Shown here piece after piece: positions 42,291-52,400 of a stretch of 64,000 nt of DNA (position 1 is its first letter; every line of letters starts with the position of its first letter). The notes under the pieces are model-generated. The model was given only the letters and a program-made list of their open reading frames with translations. It did no database searches and was not told the origin of the DNA. A program made the translations under genes and the position numbers. The DNA is from Hyphomonas sp. L-53-1-40 (lineage in GTDB: Bacteria; Pseudomonadota; Alphaproteobacteria; Caulobacterales; Hyphomonadaceae): positions 558,001 through 622,000 of the forward strand of contig NZ_AWFI01000001.1 in NCBI RefSeq assembly GCF_000682775.1, read 5' to 3'.

Positions 42291-43823
42291 ATGTTTTCTC
42301 GTCGATTGTTTCTGGCGTCTTCTGGCGCTGCTCTTTGGGTGCCTAAACTGGCAAACGCTCAAAACGGCAAGCAGCACTTCACGTTGGGGGTCGCATCAGG
42401 ATCGCCCCGGCCCAGCAGTGTGATTTTGTGGACGCGACTGGCCCCCAATCCGCTGCAAGGCGGCGGTATGCCGTCGGGCGTGGCGCAAGTGCGATATCGT
42501 GTGTGCACTGATGAGGAAATGCGAAAGACGTTGATGGATGGCATCGCCACCACATCCGAAGAAAAGGCACATTCGGTGCATGTGCGTATCGAAGGCTTGC
42601 GGCCGGGTCGGGAGTATTTCTATCAATTTTATTATGGCGATGAGGAAAGTCCTGTCGGGCGGACACGAACCTCAAGTCCTGATAACGACTCAGCCAGGAT
42701 CGCGCTGGCGTATTGCCAGCACTACGAGTCCGGCCACTACGCAGCCTATCGTGATCTTGCGGAGTGGGTGCCTGACTGCGTGCTTCATACCGGAGATTAT
42801 ATCTATGAGGGCGCCATCAGTCCGCTTGGCGCGCGGCTGCGCGATGTGGGGGGCGGGGAGCGGCGTTTGTTTGAGACCGTGCGCCAGCACAATAGCGACG
42901 AAATTACCACCTTATGGGACTATCGAAATCGTTATGCGCTCTACCGTTCCGATCCACACCTTCAGGCGGCACACGCTATTGCGCCCTGGATCGTCGCGAT
43001 GGATGATCACGAGGTCGACAATAACTGGGCCTCAAACACGCCTCAGGACCCGGAAAAGCAGACGCGGCTCGAATTCCAGGTTCGTAAATATGCAGCTTTC
43101 AAGGCCTATTATGAGCATATGCCGATCGAAGAGCCGCCCACTCTGCGAGATATGAGGCCTGCGCTGAAGCTCTACAACAAGTATGTGTTCGGCCCTGCTC
43201 AGATACATTTGCTGGATACGCGTCAGTTCCGGTCGGACCAGCCATGTGGCGATGGCCGCAAGCCGCTTTGTTCAGATGCGGCAGATCCGGCTCGCACCAT
43301 GTTGGGTGCAGGACAGGAGGCTTGGTTGAGCCGTGAGCTCAGACAGTCCAACTCCGCTTTCAATGTCATCGCAACGCAAACCTGGTTCACCCCTTATCGC
43401 TACAACGCGCCGCCTGACGGTCCGGTCACCAATTTGGATAGCTGGGACGGTTATCCGGCTGCGCGCAACCGGCTTTCCTCCGTTTTGGCAAATGATGTGT
43501 CGAACCCAGTTTTCCTTACAGGGGATTGGCACACCGCTATGGCATCGACTCTGTATGAAAAGCCCTTTGACCCGACATCGAAGCGCATCGGCCATGAGCT
43601 CGTGGGTGGTCCCATTTCCTCAGGATGCCCCTGGGCGCGGGATATGGAGGTCATGCGGAGCGCGAACCCCCACGTTTCCCATTTGAATGGGCAGCAACGG
43701 GGCTATCTGCGTGCCACGTTTACATCTGCCAATTGTCATGCCGAGTTTCGCGTCGTTGAGGATGCTGGACGAGCCAACTCACCCGTCTTCACCGATACGG
43801 AAATGCGAACCAAAGACATCTAA
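42291..43823 (+). CDS. phoD: PhoD family alkaline phosphatase/phosphodiesterase
   Basis: Exported metallo-phosphoesterase of about 510 residues. The ATG at 42291 is chosen because GGAAGGA lies 7 bp upstream and it begins a Tat signal (FSRRLFLASSGAALWVPKLANAQ). A PhoD N-terminal domain (about 25-115: FTLGVASGSPRPSSVILWTRLAP) is followed by the metallophosphatase domain with HTGDYIYEG near 165, MDDHEVDNNW near 240 and LTGDWHTAM near 410. PhoD enzymes use Fe/Ca and split phosphomonoesters and diesters in the periplasm. The PHP phosphodiesterase gene follows by 59 bp. Together they could free phosphate or a phosphomonoester for uptake. Confidence 0.9.
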   Translation: MFSRRLFLASSGAALWVPKLANAQNGKQHFTLGVASGSPRPSSVILWTRLAPNPLQGGGMPSGVAQVRYRVCTDEEMRKTLMDGIATTSEEKAHSVHVRIEGLRPGREYFYQFYYGDEESPVGRTRTSSPDNDSARIALAYCQHYESGHYAAYRDLAEWVPDCVLHTGDYIYEGAISPLGARLRDVGGGERRLFETVRQHNSDEITTLWDYRNRYALYRSDPHLQAAHAIAPWIVAMDDHEVDNNWASNTPQDPEKQTRLEFQVRKYAAFKAYYEHMPIEEPPTLRDMRPALKLYNKYVFGPAQIHLLDTRQFRSDQPCGDGRKPLCSDAADPARTMLGAGQEAWLSRELRQSNSAFNVIATQTWFTPYRYNAPPDGPVTNLDSWDGYPAARNRLSSVLANDVSNPVFLTGDWHTAMASTLYEKPFDPTSKRIGHELVGGPISSGCPWARDMEVMRSANPHVSHLNGQQRGYLRATFTSANCHAEFRVVEDAGRANSPVFTDTEMRTKDI

Positions 43824-43882
43824 CGCTTCCCGAACCCGGCATCAGTCAAGCCAGATGCCAATTCCCCTGAAGGACCAAGACC

Positions 43883-45010
43883 ATGTTTTCAAAGATTTTC
43901 CTGATTGCTACGTGTACGGCACTCTATGTTTCAGTCGCGGTTGCGCGTGAACGCGCGGTGGAGTTTCCTGACGCGAAGGATGGCAGCGTCGTTCTGGCTG
44001 CTGATCTGCACACTCATTCGGTGTTTTCGGATGGCGAAGTCTGGCCATCCATCAGGGTCAAGGAGGCCCATCTGGACGGGCTGGAAGTTCTGGCGGTAAC
44101 TGAGCATTTGGAGCATCAGCCACACAAGGCCGACATACCGCACCCTGACCGGAACAGATCTTATGAGATTGCCGAGGGCGTGCGTGCAGATTCCGAGTTC
44201 GACCTGATGATTATCAACGGCGCCGAGGTCACTCGCGATATGCCCTATGGGCACATCAACGCCATCTTCCTGAATGATGCGAACGCGCTTCTGACAGAAG
44301 AACCAAAGCAGGCCATGGAAGCGGCGAGGGCCCAAGGGGCCTTTGTGTTCTTGAACCACCCGAACTGGCTGCCGCATGTGTCGGATGGGATTGCGCGTCT
44401 CAGTGACTATCACAAGGATCTGATCGCGGAAGGCCTGCTTCAGGGCATTGAGGTTGTGAATGGCACGTTGGATGGGCATTCCGAACATGCGCTCCAGATT
44501 GCTCTAGACAATAATCTGACCGTGATGGGCACGTCCGACATTCATGGCTTAGTAGACTGGACCCACGACGCAGGAACCGGTGGGCATCGCCCGATGACGC
44601 TCGTATTGGCGTCGGATCGTAGCGAAGCGGCCTTCAAACGGGCCTTGTTTGAAGGCCGCACAGTGGCTTGGTCTTATGATGACCTGCTCGGCCGGGAAGA
44701 GCATGTGAAGGCAGTTGTTGATGCCTGTCTGACCCTTGAGGCTGAGCCCGCCCTACGTGACTACACAGTAATCTCCGCCAAAATTGTCAATGCTTGTCCG
44801 GTAAATTTCACTCTGCTTAATCAAGGAGAGGAAACCTTCCAGAACACCGGCGATGTGCTGAACGTAAAACGCGATGGGGAGACGGCGGTCGCTGTGCGCA
44901 CCAAAACCGGTAAAGGCCAGATGGTTCTGACCGTTGATGTGCTGAATGCCCAGATTGGCTTTCGCAAGGCTTTGACGACACGTCTTGTGACAGTAATCCC
45001 CACCCAATAG
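43883..45010 (+). CDS. Secreted PHP-domain phosphodiesterase (Sb-PDE-like)
   Basis: Exported metal-dependent phosphoesterase of 375 residues with a signal peptide (FSKIFLIATCTALYVSVAVA) and PHP-fold motifs: DLHTHSVFSDGEVWPS (first His-x-His, about 34-50), VTEHLEHQ near 72, NGAEVTRDMPYGHINAIF near 112, FLNHPNW near 153 and GTSDIHGLVDW near 215. The arrangement resembles the phosphodiesterase Sb-PDE described from sphingomonads growing on organophosphate esters. GAAGGA lies 8 bp before the ATG. It follows phoD and is probably in the same operon. The natural diester is unknown. Confidence 0.83.
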   Translation: MFSKIFLIATCTALYVSVAVARERAVEFPDAKDGSVVLAADLHTHSVFSDGEVWPSIRVKEAHLDGLEVLAVTEHLEHQPHKADIPHPDRNRSYEIAEGVRADSEFDLMIINGAEVTRDMPYGHINAIFLNDANALLTEEPKQAMEAARAQGAFVFLNHPNWLPHVSDGIARLSDYHKDLIAEGLLQGIEVVNGTLDGHSEHALQIALDNNLTVMGTSDIHGLVDWTHDAGTGGHRPMTLVLASDRSEAAFKRALFEGRTVAWSYDDLLGREEHVKAVVDACLTLEAEPALRDYTVISAKIVNACPVNFTLLNQGEETFQNTGDVLNVKRDGETAVAVRTKTGKGQMVLTVDVLNAQIGFRKALTTRLVTVIPTQ

Positions 45011-45043
45011 CCCCAGGATCGTTCCTGAAATTTGCATATTCTT

Positions 45044-45078
45044 GGAGAGCGCAAATCCCGATGGGATGTGCGCTCTCC
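45044..45078. terminator. Long hairpin after the phosphodiesterase gene
   Basis: A 10-bp perfect arm pair (GGAGAGCGCA with TGCGCTCTCC), one internal mismatch, then ATCCC/GGGAT around a 3-base loop: 15 paired bases in 35. It begins 34 bp after the stop at 45010. No T tract follows, but its stability and place favour transcription termination or mRNA 3'-end protection. Confidence 0.6.
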
Positions 45079-45159
45079 TCGTCATGGCGGCAAAGCTCAC
45101 CTCAAATCCAAAGATGCAATTGACTTGCAATAACATTTCCCCTAGTCGGCAATTAATAT

Positions 45160-45174
45160 TGAGACACATTCTCA
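45160..45174. promoter_or_regulatory. Fur-like box upstream of the siderophore receptor
   Basis: TGAGACA-C-ATTCTCA resembles a 7-1-7 Fur site (ideal arms TGAGAAT and ATTCTCA), with the right arm perfect and five of seven left-arm bases. It lies 27 bp before the receptor start, a position that would block initiation when iron is plentiful. Confidence 0.5.
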
Positions 45175-45201
45175 TAAATGCTAATCCAAGGGGTGAATTA
45201 G

Positions 45202-47379
45202 ATGCGAGTATCGCGGGCCAGCGCTGTCAGTACTGTTGCGCTTCTTATAGGTGTGGCGTCTGCCGCTCCAGTCTGGGCGCAGTCTTCTGACACGGACACG
45301 GCCGAAGAGAGTCGTCAGGAAACGGTGATCGTGACCGGTACGACCGGATCTTTCGGTGCCACCAAGAATGAAACTCCTATCGTCGAGACAGCACGCTCGC
45401 TCTCCGTTGAAACCTCCGACATGTTCATAGACAAGGGTGCCTTGCGGTTGGTCGATACGCTGACCTACGTGGCGGGTGTGACTGCCGAGCCATATGGTTT
45501 CTCAACCCGCGGTGATTTCCCATTCTCCCGTGGTCTAAGCATTCCGCGTTATCGTGATTCCATTCAGGAACTTTTCGGTAGCTACAACTCCACTCGTGCC
45601 GACGTATACACGATTGAGCAAGTGGAAGTGCTCAAAGGTCCAGCTTCGGTACTCTATGGTCAGGGGTCACCGGGCGGTATCGTTAACTACGTGTCGAAAA
45701 CGCCTTTGGAAGACTTTGGCGGCGAGATTGCGGCACAAGTGGGAAACAATGATCACTATCAGATTGCCGGTGACGTAACCGGGCCAGTCGCAGGTTCAGA
45801 TGGTAAGCTGCTCTATCGTCTGGTTGGGCTCTATCGCGACACAGGTACGCAGATTGATCAGGTTGATGAGACGACGACGGTTTTCATGCCATCACTCAGC
45901 TGGCTGCCGACCACAGATACCAAGTTTACAGTAATCGGACTTCTTCAGGACACCGATAGCGATGCAGCCGCCCAGTTCATTCCGGTCCAAGGTACGCTCA
46001 ATCCGCTCAGTTCTTCAGGCGGTTACCTGGACACCAATGTCTATGCCGGTGAGCCTGGCTTCAACCGTTATAATACGGACTCGCAGCAAATTACCTTGTT
46101 GGGTGAACATCGCATCAATGATGTATTCAAGCTGGAAGGCACGGCGCTTTGGCGGTCCGGCGAGGCCGACTATCAACAAGCTTGGCCGGTCTTCTACGGT
46201 CCGCGCTATCTGAACCAGATTCTCGATGCCACACCTGCCTTGCAGGCTGCGGCAGACCTGCAGGGACTGACGTTCACCGACACGACGGTGCCCCGCACAT
46301 TCTATCAAGGTGACAATACCTTCGACCAGATGGCAGGTGACTTGCGACTCCGCGCTGAATTTGCCACCGGAAAGTTCGATCACCATGTCCTTGCCGGGAT
46401 CCAGTATCAAGATGTCGAAACTGATAGTGACTCCGCATATTACTTTGGCGGCGGGGTTCTGGCTGGTGACTTCCGATATGTTCTCGACCTGGCGAACCCG
46501 GTTTATGGAAACTATCCGGACCAGGCGGCATTTGACGCGATCTACAGTGACACACCCGCTTCAAACGTCGAAGACTTCGGCATCTATCTTTCCGACCAGA
46601 TATCTTACGAAAACTGGCGTTTCACGCTGGGCGTGCGCAGCGATAGTGTCGAGAATGACAGCGGTACGGCTGTGCAGGATGACGACGCGATATCGACCAG
46701 CGTCGGCGTGCTCTATCACTTCGACAACGGCTTTGCGCCATATGCCAGCTATTCGGAATCCTTCGAGACCGTTGTCGGGACTGATACGCTAACCAACAAT
46801 CCGCTCAAACCTCAGGAAGCCCGTCAGTACGAAGTAGGTATCAAGTATGAGCCGGAAGCCTTCCCGGGATTGATCACGGTCAACTATTTCGACATTGAAA
46901 TCTCGAATTTGTCCAACCCGAACTCCCTGCCGGGCGCCGCTTCGCAACAGGAAGGCGTTGGCAAGCTGAAAGGCTTCGAGTTCGAGAGCCACGTTCAGAT
47001 TGATGAAGTCTATCTGCAAGCATCAATTTCCACGCTGGATGCGGAAGACCCGAACGGATTCCAGTTGGCTGCTGCACCAGAAACGCAGGCATCTTTTTGG
47101 AGCACATGGCGTCCAGACGGCCGTTGGTCCGGGTTCAAATCGGGCGCAGGTATCCGCTATGTGGGCGAGACCGTTTCGGAGAACGGAACCGTCCGCTACG
47201 TGACACCAGACTATACGCTGGGCGACCTGATGGTCGGTTACGAATGGGACACATGGGATTTTCAGGTCAATGCACGCAATCTGACCGACGAAGACTATCT
47301 TACGGGCTGCCTGACGCGGGGAGATTGTTTCCCTGGCCAGCGCCGGACGGTCGTTGCCAGCCTGCGCTACAAATTCTAA
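45202..47379 (+). CDS. TonB-dependent siderophore receptor
   Basis: Outer membrane receptor of 725 residues with a signal peptide ending VWAQ at about residue 23, TonB-box-like QETVIVTG, a plug with RLVDTLTYVAGVTAEPYG and the classic siderophore signature VEVLKGPASVLYGQGSPGGIVNYVSKTP (about 137-165), and a barrel ending VVASLRYKF. This is the siderophore (TIGR01783-type) receptor pattern. AAGGGG precedes the ATG. A Fur-like box lies just upstream and a membrane protein and PepSY protein follow closely, all expected for iron-siderophore uptake. The siderophore is not identifiable. Confidence 0.93.
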   Translation: MRVSRASAVSTVALLIGVASAAPVWAQSSDTDTAEESRQETVIVTGTTGSFGATKNETPIVETARSLSVETSDMFIDKGALRLVDTLTYVAGVTAEPYGFSTRGDFPFSRGLSIPRYRDSIQELFGSYNSTRADVYTIEQVEVLKGPASVLYGQGSPGGIVNYVSKTPLEDFGGEIAAQVGNNDHYQIAGDVTGPVAGSDGKLLYRLVGLYRDTGTQIDQVDETTTVFMPSLSWLPTTDTKFTVIGLLQDTDSDAAAQFIPVQGTLNPLSSSGGYLDTNVYAGEPGFNRYNTDSQQITLLGEHRINDVFKLEGTALWRSGEADYQQAWPVFYGPRYLNQILDATPALQAAADLQGLTFTDTTVPRTFYQGDNTFDQMAGDLRLRAEFATGKFDHHVLAGIQYQDVETDSDSAYYFGGGVLAGDFRYVLDLANPVYGNYPDQAAFDAIYSDTPASNVEDFGIYLSDQISYENWRFTLGVRSDSVENDSGTAVQDDDAISTSVGVLYHFDNGFAPYASYSESFETVVGTDTLTNNPLKPQEARQYEVGIKYEPEAFPGLITVNYFDIEISNLSNPNSLPGAASQQEGVGKLKGFEFESHVQIDEVYLQASISTLDAEDPNGFQLAAAPETQASFWSTWRPDGRWSGFKSGAGIRYVGETVSENGTVRYVTPDYTLGDLMVGYEWDTWDFQVNARNLTDEDYLTGCLTRGDCFPGQRRTVVASLRYKF

Positions 47380-47391
47380 GGCGGGCGCTAT

Positions 47392-47973
47392 ATGAGCCAT
47401 GCTGACTATATCTTGGCGATCCTTGCCGCGGTTGGAGGCTTGTTCGGTCTTGCGCTGCTCTTCGCAGTGTGGCGCAAGCCGGGGCGCCCCGTCCTTCTGG
47501 TGCTGGGATGGGCGCTGGTGGCCGCAAGTCTTGTCGTATGGTTTGTTGTCAATTTTGATCGAGGTGTCGCACAGGTCGCCTCACTCCTGATGCTGATCGT
47601 GGCGGGCGCGATCACTCTGCCGGGGCTGCGCGGAACCAATGGCCTGCAAGCGCCTGTCCGAAACCGCGAGGTACCTGATAACGCACGCCGGTCGACCTTG
47701 CAGATGACAGCCGACATCGGTTCCGGAATTTGGATGTTTCTGCTGGCTGGGCCGGCAGCAGGTGCGATCTCGCTCTATGCTGGAGGGGCGCTCCTGCGCC
47801 TTACCAAACCGGAAATAGGCAATCCGACGAATGCTGTGGTGGTGGCCTTCCTCGTCAGCTTATCCCTGTGGGCCGTATTGAGCACGTTGGTGCTCATGGA
47901 AAAACGCAAATTACGTCGCAGCGTCTATGTGATGGTCGCCTTGGCGGCCGTGCTCTGCGCCGCTCTCATTTAG
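47392..47973 (+). CDS. Small integral membrane protein of the iron-uptake operon (function unknown)
   Basis: A 193-residue protein with about six hydrophobic helices: three at the N-terminus (about 5-25, 33-52, 58-75), a basic cytoplasmic-looking loop, then three more to the C-terminus. I recognise no catalytic motif. It starts 12 bp after the receptor stop and ends 18 bp before the PepSY gene, so it belongs to that operon. Genes of this kind between siderophore receptors and PepSY reductase-like proteins are often small DUF membrane proteins that may assist iron release or transport; that role is inferred from place only. Confidence 0.7.
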   Translation: MSHADYILAILAAVGGLFGLALLFAVWRKPGRPVLLVLGWALVAASLVVWFVVNFDRGVAQVASLLMLIVAGAITLPGLRGTNGLQAPVRNREVPDNARRSTLQMTADIGSGIWMFLLAGPAAGAISLYAGGALLRLTKPEIGNPTNAVVVAFLVSLSLWAVLSTLVLMEKRKLRRSVYVMVALAAVLCAALI

Positions 47974-47991
47974 CTTGTCGAGACTCTTCCT

Positions 47992-49479
47992 ATGGCAAAA
48001 TCCCTCTGGCCAAAATCTTCAAGTGAACGTGTTGATTCCGCCCTGTCGGCGCACTCTGTCATGGGGCTGGTAATCAGCGCTTTGCTGTTTGTCATCTGTG
48101 TGAGTGGCACAATTGCCGTGTTCGAGGACGAGCTGGAATGGTGGGAGCAAGCGGGCACTCCGACGGTGCACGAAGTTTCTCCATCCGTGATGCAAGCGAC
48201 TGCCGAGGAAGTGCTCAAGCGCGATCCCGAAACGACACATCTCTACATGTATCCTCCGCGGGAAAACTGGCCCCGGTTTGTGGCTGGTGGGGACAATGGC
48301 ATATTCGTGTTGAATAAGTCCGGTGAATTCGTGCGCCAGCTGGAGGCGCCTTGGAACGATTTCCTTATTGAACTCCATTACTATCTCACCATGCCGCACA
48401 GTTTCGGCATCATCATTGTTGCCATCTTCGGTGTCATGCTCGTGTCTATGGCAGTCTCGGGATTGCTTGCACATCCGCGTATCTTCCGGGATGCTTTCCG
48501 ATTTCGCCGCACAGGTCAGGCGCGGCTGGCTCAGGCCGACCTTCATAATCGTCTCAGCGTCTGGACCACGCCGTTCCTCGTTGCTGTGGCGGGAACTGGC
48601 GCGATGATCGGACTGTTCGGTGTCGTGGCGTTCGTTTTTGCGCAGACCAATTTTGGTGGCGACACGAAGAAGCTTAGTGAGGCGATCTTCGGCGGTGAAG
48701 TCCTTGAAGCTGACGCTACGCCTGCACCCATTACCGGCGTGGATACGGCGCTCGTCAATCTCGATCGCGATATACCTGGCGCAAACCCTTTCATCGTGAT
48801 CATTCATGAGCCTGGAACCAAAAGTCAGCACATCGAGATCTATGGCGACGAGACCAATCGCCTGATCTATGGTGAAACCTACACCTACTCGACGGATGGC
48901 GAGTTGCTGGCGACCGGGCACAATTCCGACGGGCCGGTTGGTCAACAGATCGCCATGTCGATGTATCGGCTTCATTTCGGTGATTTCGGCGGCGCGCTGA
49001 TGAAGTCGATCTATTTCGTGTTGGGCATCATGCTCTGCATTGTCGTTGCCACCGGCTTGAACATCTATTTCCTCAAGCGCCGCGAGAAGGGGCGTGCGGC
49101 ACCGCGTCTGGAAGCGATGTGGAGTGGTTGGATCTGGGGCAGTATGGCCATGTTCCCGATTACGCTGACGGTTAGTCTTCTGGGTGTCAGTGGCGGTTGG
49201 CTCATCGCGATGTTCTGGCTTGGATCAATCGTGTTTTCAGGTGTTGCAACTGCATGGATGAGTGCAGCGTCGGCGGGCCTTATGTTCCGCGCAATCTTTG
49301 GCGCGGCCTTGCTCTCTGCATCTCTGGTTCACCTGCTGCGCGGCGACATGGATTGGACTAATGCCTACATGGTGACTATCTCCGTGGCTCTGCTTGCCAC
49401 AGGGGGAGCTTTTGTTGCGAAGGCGCTTTGGTCCAAGCGGTTTAGTGCAGAGCCAGCGACGACTGTTCAGGCTGGCTGA
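47992..49479 (+). CDS. PepSY-associated TM domain protein (possible ferrisiderophore reductase)
   Basis: Inner membrane protein of 495 residues with an N-terminal helix (about 20-42), a periplasmic PepSY-like segment, helices near 135-160 and 190-215, a second periplasmic segment (EPGTKSQHIEIYGDETNRLIYGETYTYSTDGELL, about 270-303), and five or six C-terminal helices. Conserved His residues flank the helices, for example ELHYYLTMPHSFG and MYRLHFGDFGG, as in proteins thought to bind haem and reduce siderophore iron. Third gene of the 45202 operon. A shorter relative is encoded at 55292. Confidence 0.85.
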   Translation: MAKSLWPKSSSERVDSALSAHSVMGLVISALLFVICVSGTIAVFEDELEWWEQAGTPTVHEVSPSVMQATAEEVLKRDPETTHLYMYPPRENWPRFVAGGDNGIFVLNKSGEFVRQLEAPWNDFLIELHYYLTMPHSFGIIIVAIFGVMLVSMAVSGLLAHPRIFRDAFRFRRTGQARLAQADLHNRLSVWTTPFLVAVAGTGAMIGLFGVVAFVFAQTNFGGDTKKLSEAIFGGEVLEADATPAPITGVDTALVNLDRDIPGANPFIVIIHEPGTKSQHIEIYGDETNRLIYGETYTYSTDGELLATGHNSDGPVGQQIAMSMYRLHFGDFGGALMKSIYFVLGIMLCIVVATGLNIYFLKRREKGRAAPRLEAMWSGWIWGSMAMFPITLTVSLLGVSGGWLIAMFWLGSIVFSGVATAWMSAASAGLMFRAIFGAALLSASLVHLLRGDMDWTNAYMVTISVALLATGGAFVAKALWSKRFSAEPATTVQAG

Positions 49480-49497
49480 GGCAAACTATGCCTGACT

Positions 49498-52400
49498 TCA
49501 ATGAAAATCCCTGCTTCGCGGGATCACTCGTATATTGCGGGGGTGTTGACCGCTTGTCCGTTGTGTTGGGCCCTTGCGTTCGGGAATTGGGCGTATGACC
49601 TCGTCGGCGCGGTCGAGAACCCTTTTCAACGGATCGTCTCCAATATCTTCTGACAGCTGAACAAGGTCTCCCGTCCGGTCTATCAACTGGTTCGCCACGA
49701 TGTGGGTGACATTGTCGGCGGTTTGAACGCGGCCCTTCACCATCAAGACACGCGCACCCATCACGACTGGCCGAAAGCGTTCGAACACGTTCGGCCAGAC
49801 AACCAGATTGGCGATGCCGGTCTCGTCCTCAATCGTGATGAAACAGACCCCGCTGGCCGAACCTGGGCGTTGACGCACCAGTACGACACCGGCCGTTTGG
49901 ACCCGTGCGCCATTTGGCAAATGGCAAGCCTCCTGCGTTGAGACGACGCCCATCCTGTTATAGCCCGCTCTCAGAAAGGAAACCGGATGATCCTTCAATG
50001 AGAGGCGGGTCGTTTGGTAATCCTGCAGGACTTGTTCTGAGCGCGGCATGAGGGGAAGTCGTGGTACTTGTTCGGCTCCCTGTTCTGCCGCATCAGCTGC
50101 GGCGAACAGGGGCAGCGTGTTGCCGCTGGTTTCGCCGCGTACGCTCCATAGGGCTTCGCGCCGGCTAAGCTGCATTGAGCCGAATGCATCCGCTGCGGCG
50201 AGCAGTTCAAGCGACCGGCGGCTGACTCTTGCTCGTCGGCGAATATCCTCCGGGCGGTCGTAGGCATTGCCCCGGGCAATCATCATGGCTTCCATCTCGT
50301 CCTCGCGCAGACCGTCCACCTGTCTGAAACCGAGACGAACAGCACAATATGTCCCGTCCGTTGGTTCCAGTGTATTGTTCCAGTCCGAAAGGTTCACATC
50401 CACGGGACGGATTTCCACGCCATGCTCGCGTGCATCCCGTACAATCTGCGCGGGCGCATAGAAGCCCATAGGCTGGCTGTTCAGCAGCGCTGCACAGAAA
50501 ACATCCGGATGATGACTTTTTAGCCAACTCGAGATGTACACAAGGTGGGCAAAGGAAGCAGCATGGCTTTCTGGAAATCCATACTCGCCGAAGCCCTTCA
50601 CCTGATCAAAGCATCGTGCCGCGAAGATCGCATCATAGCCGCGCGCGATCATGCGCTCGACCATCATGTCCTGATAGTTGCCAATCGTCCCCATCTTGCG
50701 AAAAGTGGCCATCGCCCGGCGCAGACCGTTGGCTTCATCGGCTGAGAACTTTGCAGCATCCATGGCGATCTGCATCGCCTGCTCCTGAAACAAGGGCACG
50801 CCCAACGTGCGACTGAGGATACGTTCGAGTTCATCCGGCGGTCCGTGCTCAGGTGATGGTGCAGGATAGGTTACGGTTTCAAGGCCTTTCCGGCGGCGTA
50901 GATAGGGATGCACCATATCCCCCTGAATGGGGCCGGGCCGGACGATCGCGACCTCGATCACAAGGTCATAGAAAGTGCGTGGTCGCAGGCGCGGCAGCAT
51001 GTTCATCTGTGCCCGGCTTTCCACCTGAAATACACCGAGGCTGTCACCTTCGCAGAGCATCTCATACGTGGCCTCATCATCCTGTGGGATGGTGGCGAGT
51101 GTGTACTCCAGTCCCTTGTGCAGCTGAAGCAGGTCAAATGCCTTCCGGATACAGGTCAGCATGCCGAGGGCCAGAATATCCACCTTCATGATGCCGAGGG
51201 CATTGATATCGTCCTTGTCCCATTCAATGAAAGTGCGCTCGTCCATGGCGGCATTGCCGATGGGGACTGTCTCGACCAAGGGTCCGCGCGTCAGCACAAA
51301 GCCACCGACATGCTGTGACAGATGACGCGGGAAACCAATCAGCTGCTGGGTGAGCAGAATGGCCCGGCGGATCATTGGATTGGCCGGGTCGAGCCCGGCT
51401 TGGCGGATCTGACCCGGATTGATGGCGCTGCCCCAACTGCCCCAGACCGTTCCGGCGAGGGCGGCGGAGATGTCTTCGGTCAGGCCGAGCGCCTTGCAGA
51501 CCTCTCGCACGGCCGAGCGGGGGCGATAGGAAATCACTGTTGCTGTCAGGGCCGCTTTGTGGCGACCATAGCGACGATAGACATACTGGATGACTTCCTC
51601 GCGGCGCTCATGTTCGAAGTCGACATCGATATCCGGTGGCTCTTTGCGTTCCTTTGACAGGAAACGTTCGAACAGGAGGCTGGTCAGGGCCGGGTCTACA
51701 TTTGTAATTCCTATACAATAGCAGACGGCCGAATTCGCTGCGGAGCCACGCCCCTGACACAGGATGTCCTGCTTGCGTGCCCAAGCCACGATATCGTTCA
51801 CGGTCAGGAAATAGCGCGCATAATCCAGCTCCTCGATCAGGGCGAGCTCCTTGTCGAGGGCGGCGCTGACTTTACCTGGAATGCCATCCGGGTAGCGCCA
51901 TCGCGCGCCTTTCCAGGTGAGGTCATGAAGGTGTTCCTGCGGTGTCTTTCCCACCGGGACAGGTTCGTCCGGATACTCATAGGAAAGCTCATCGAGGCTG
52001 AATTCGCAGCGGTCTGCGATCTCGACGGTTCGGCGCAAGGCTGGCTCGAACCCTTTGAAAAGGCGAGCCATTTCATCCGGTGACTTCAAATGACGTTCAG
52101 CATTGGCCTCCAGTCGGTAGCCAGCTTGTTCTACTGTGCAATGCATGCGGATGCAGGTGAGCACGTCCTGCAGCGGGCGGCGTTCCGGGGTATGGTAGAG
52201 CACATCATTTGTCGCTACGATCGGGATATCCTGCCGGGTGCAAAAATCGGCAAGGCGGGCAATCCGTTCCCGATTACGGCCATGATAAGCATAGCTGGCC
52301 GCCACATAGACGTTGCCTGGCGCGCGTGCCGCGAACCGCTTCAGGACTTCGGCAAAGGTCGTGCCCAGCTTATCCGGCGGCTGGAAAATGAAGACCTGTC

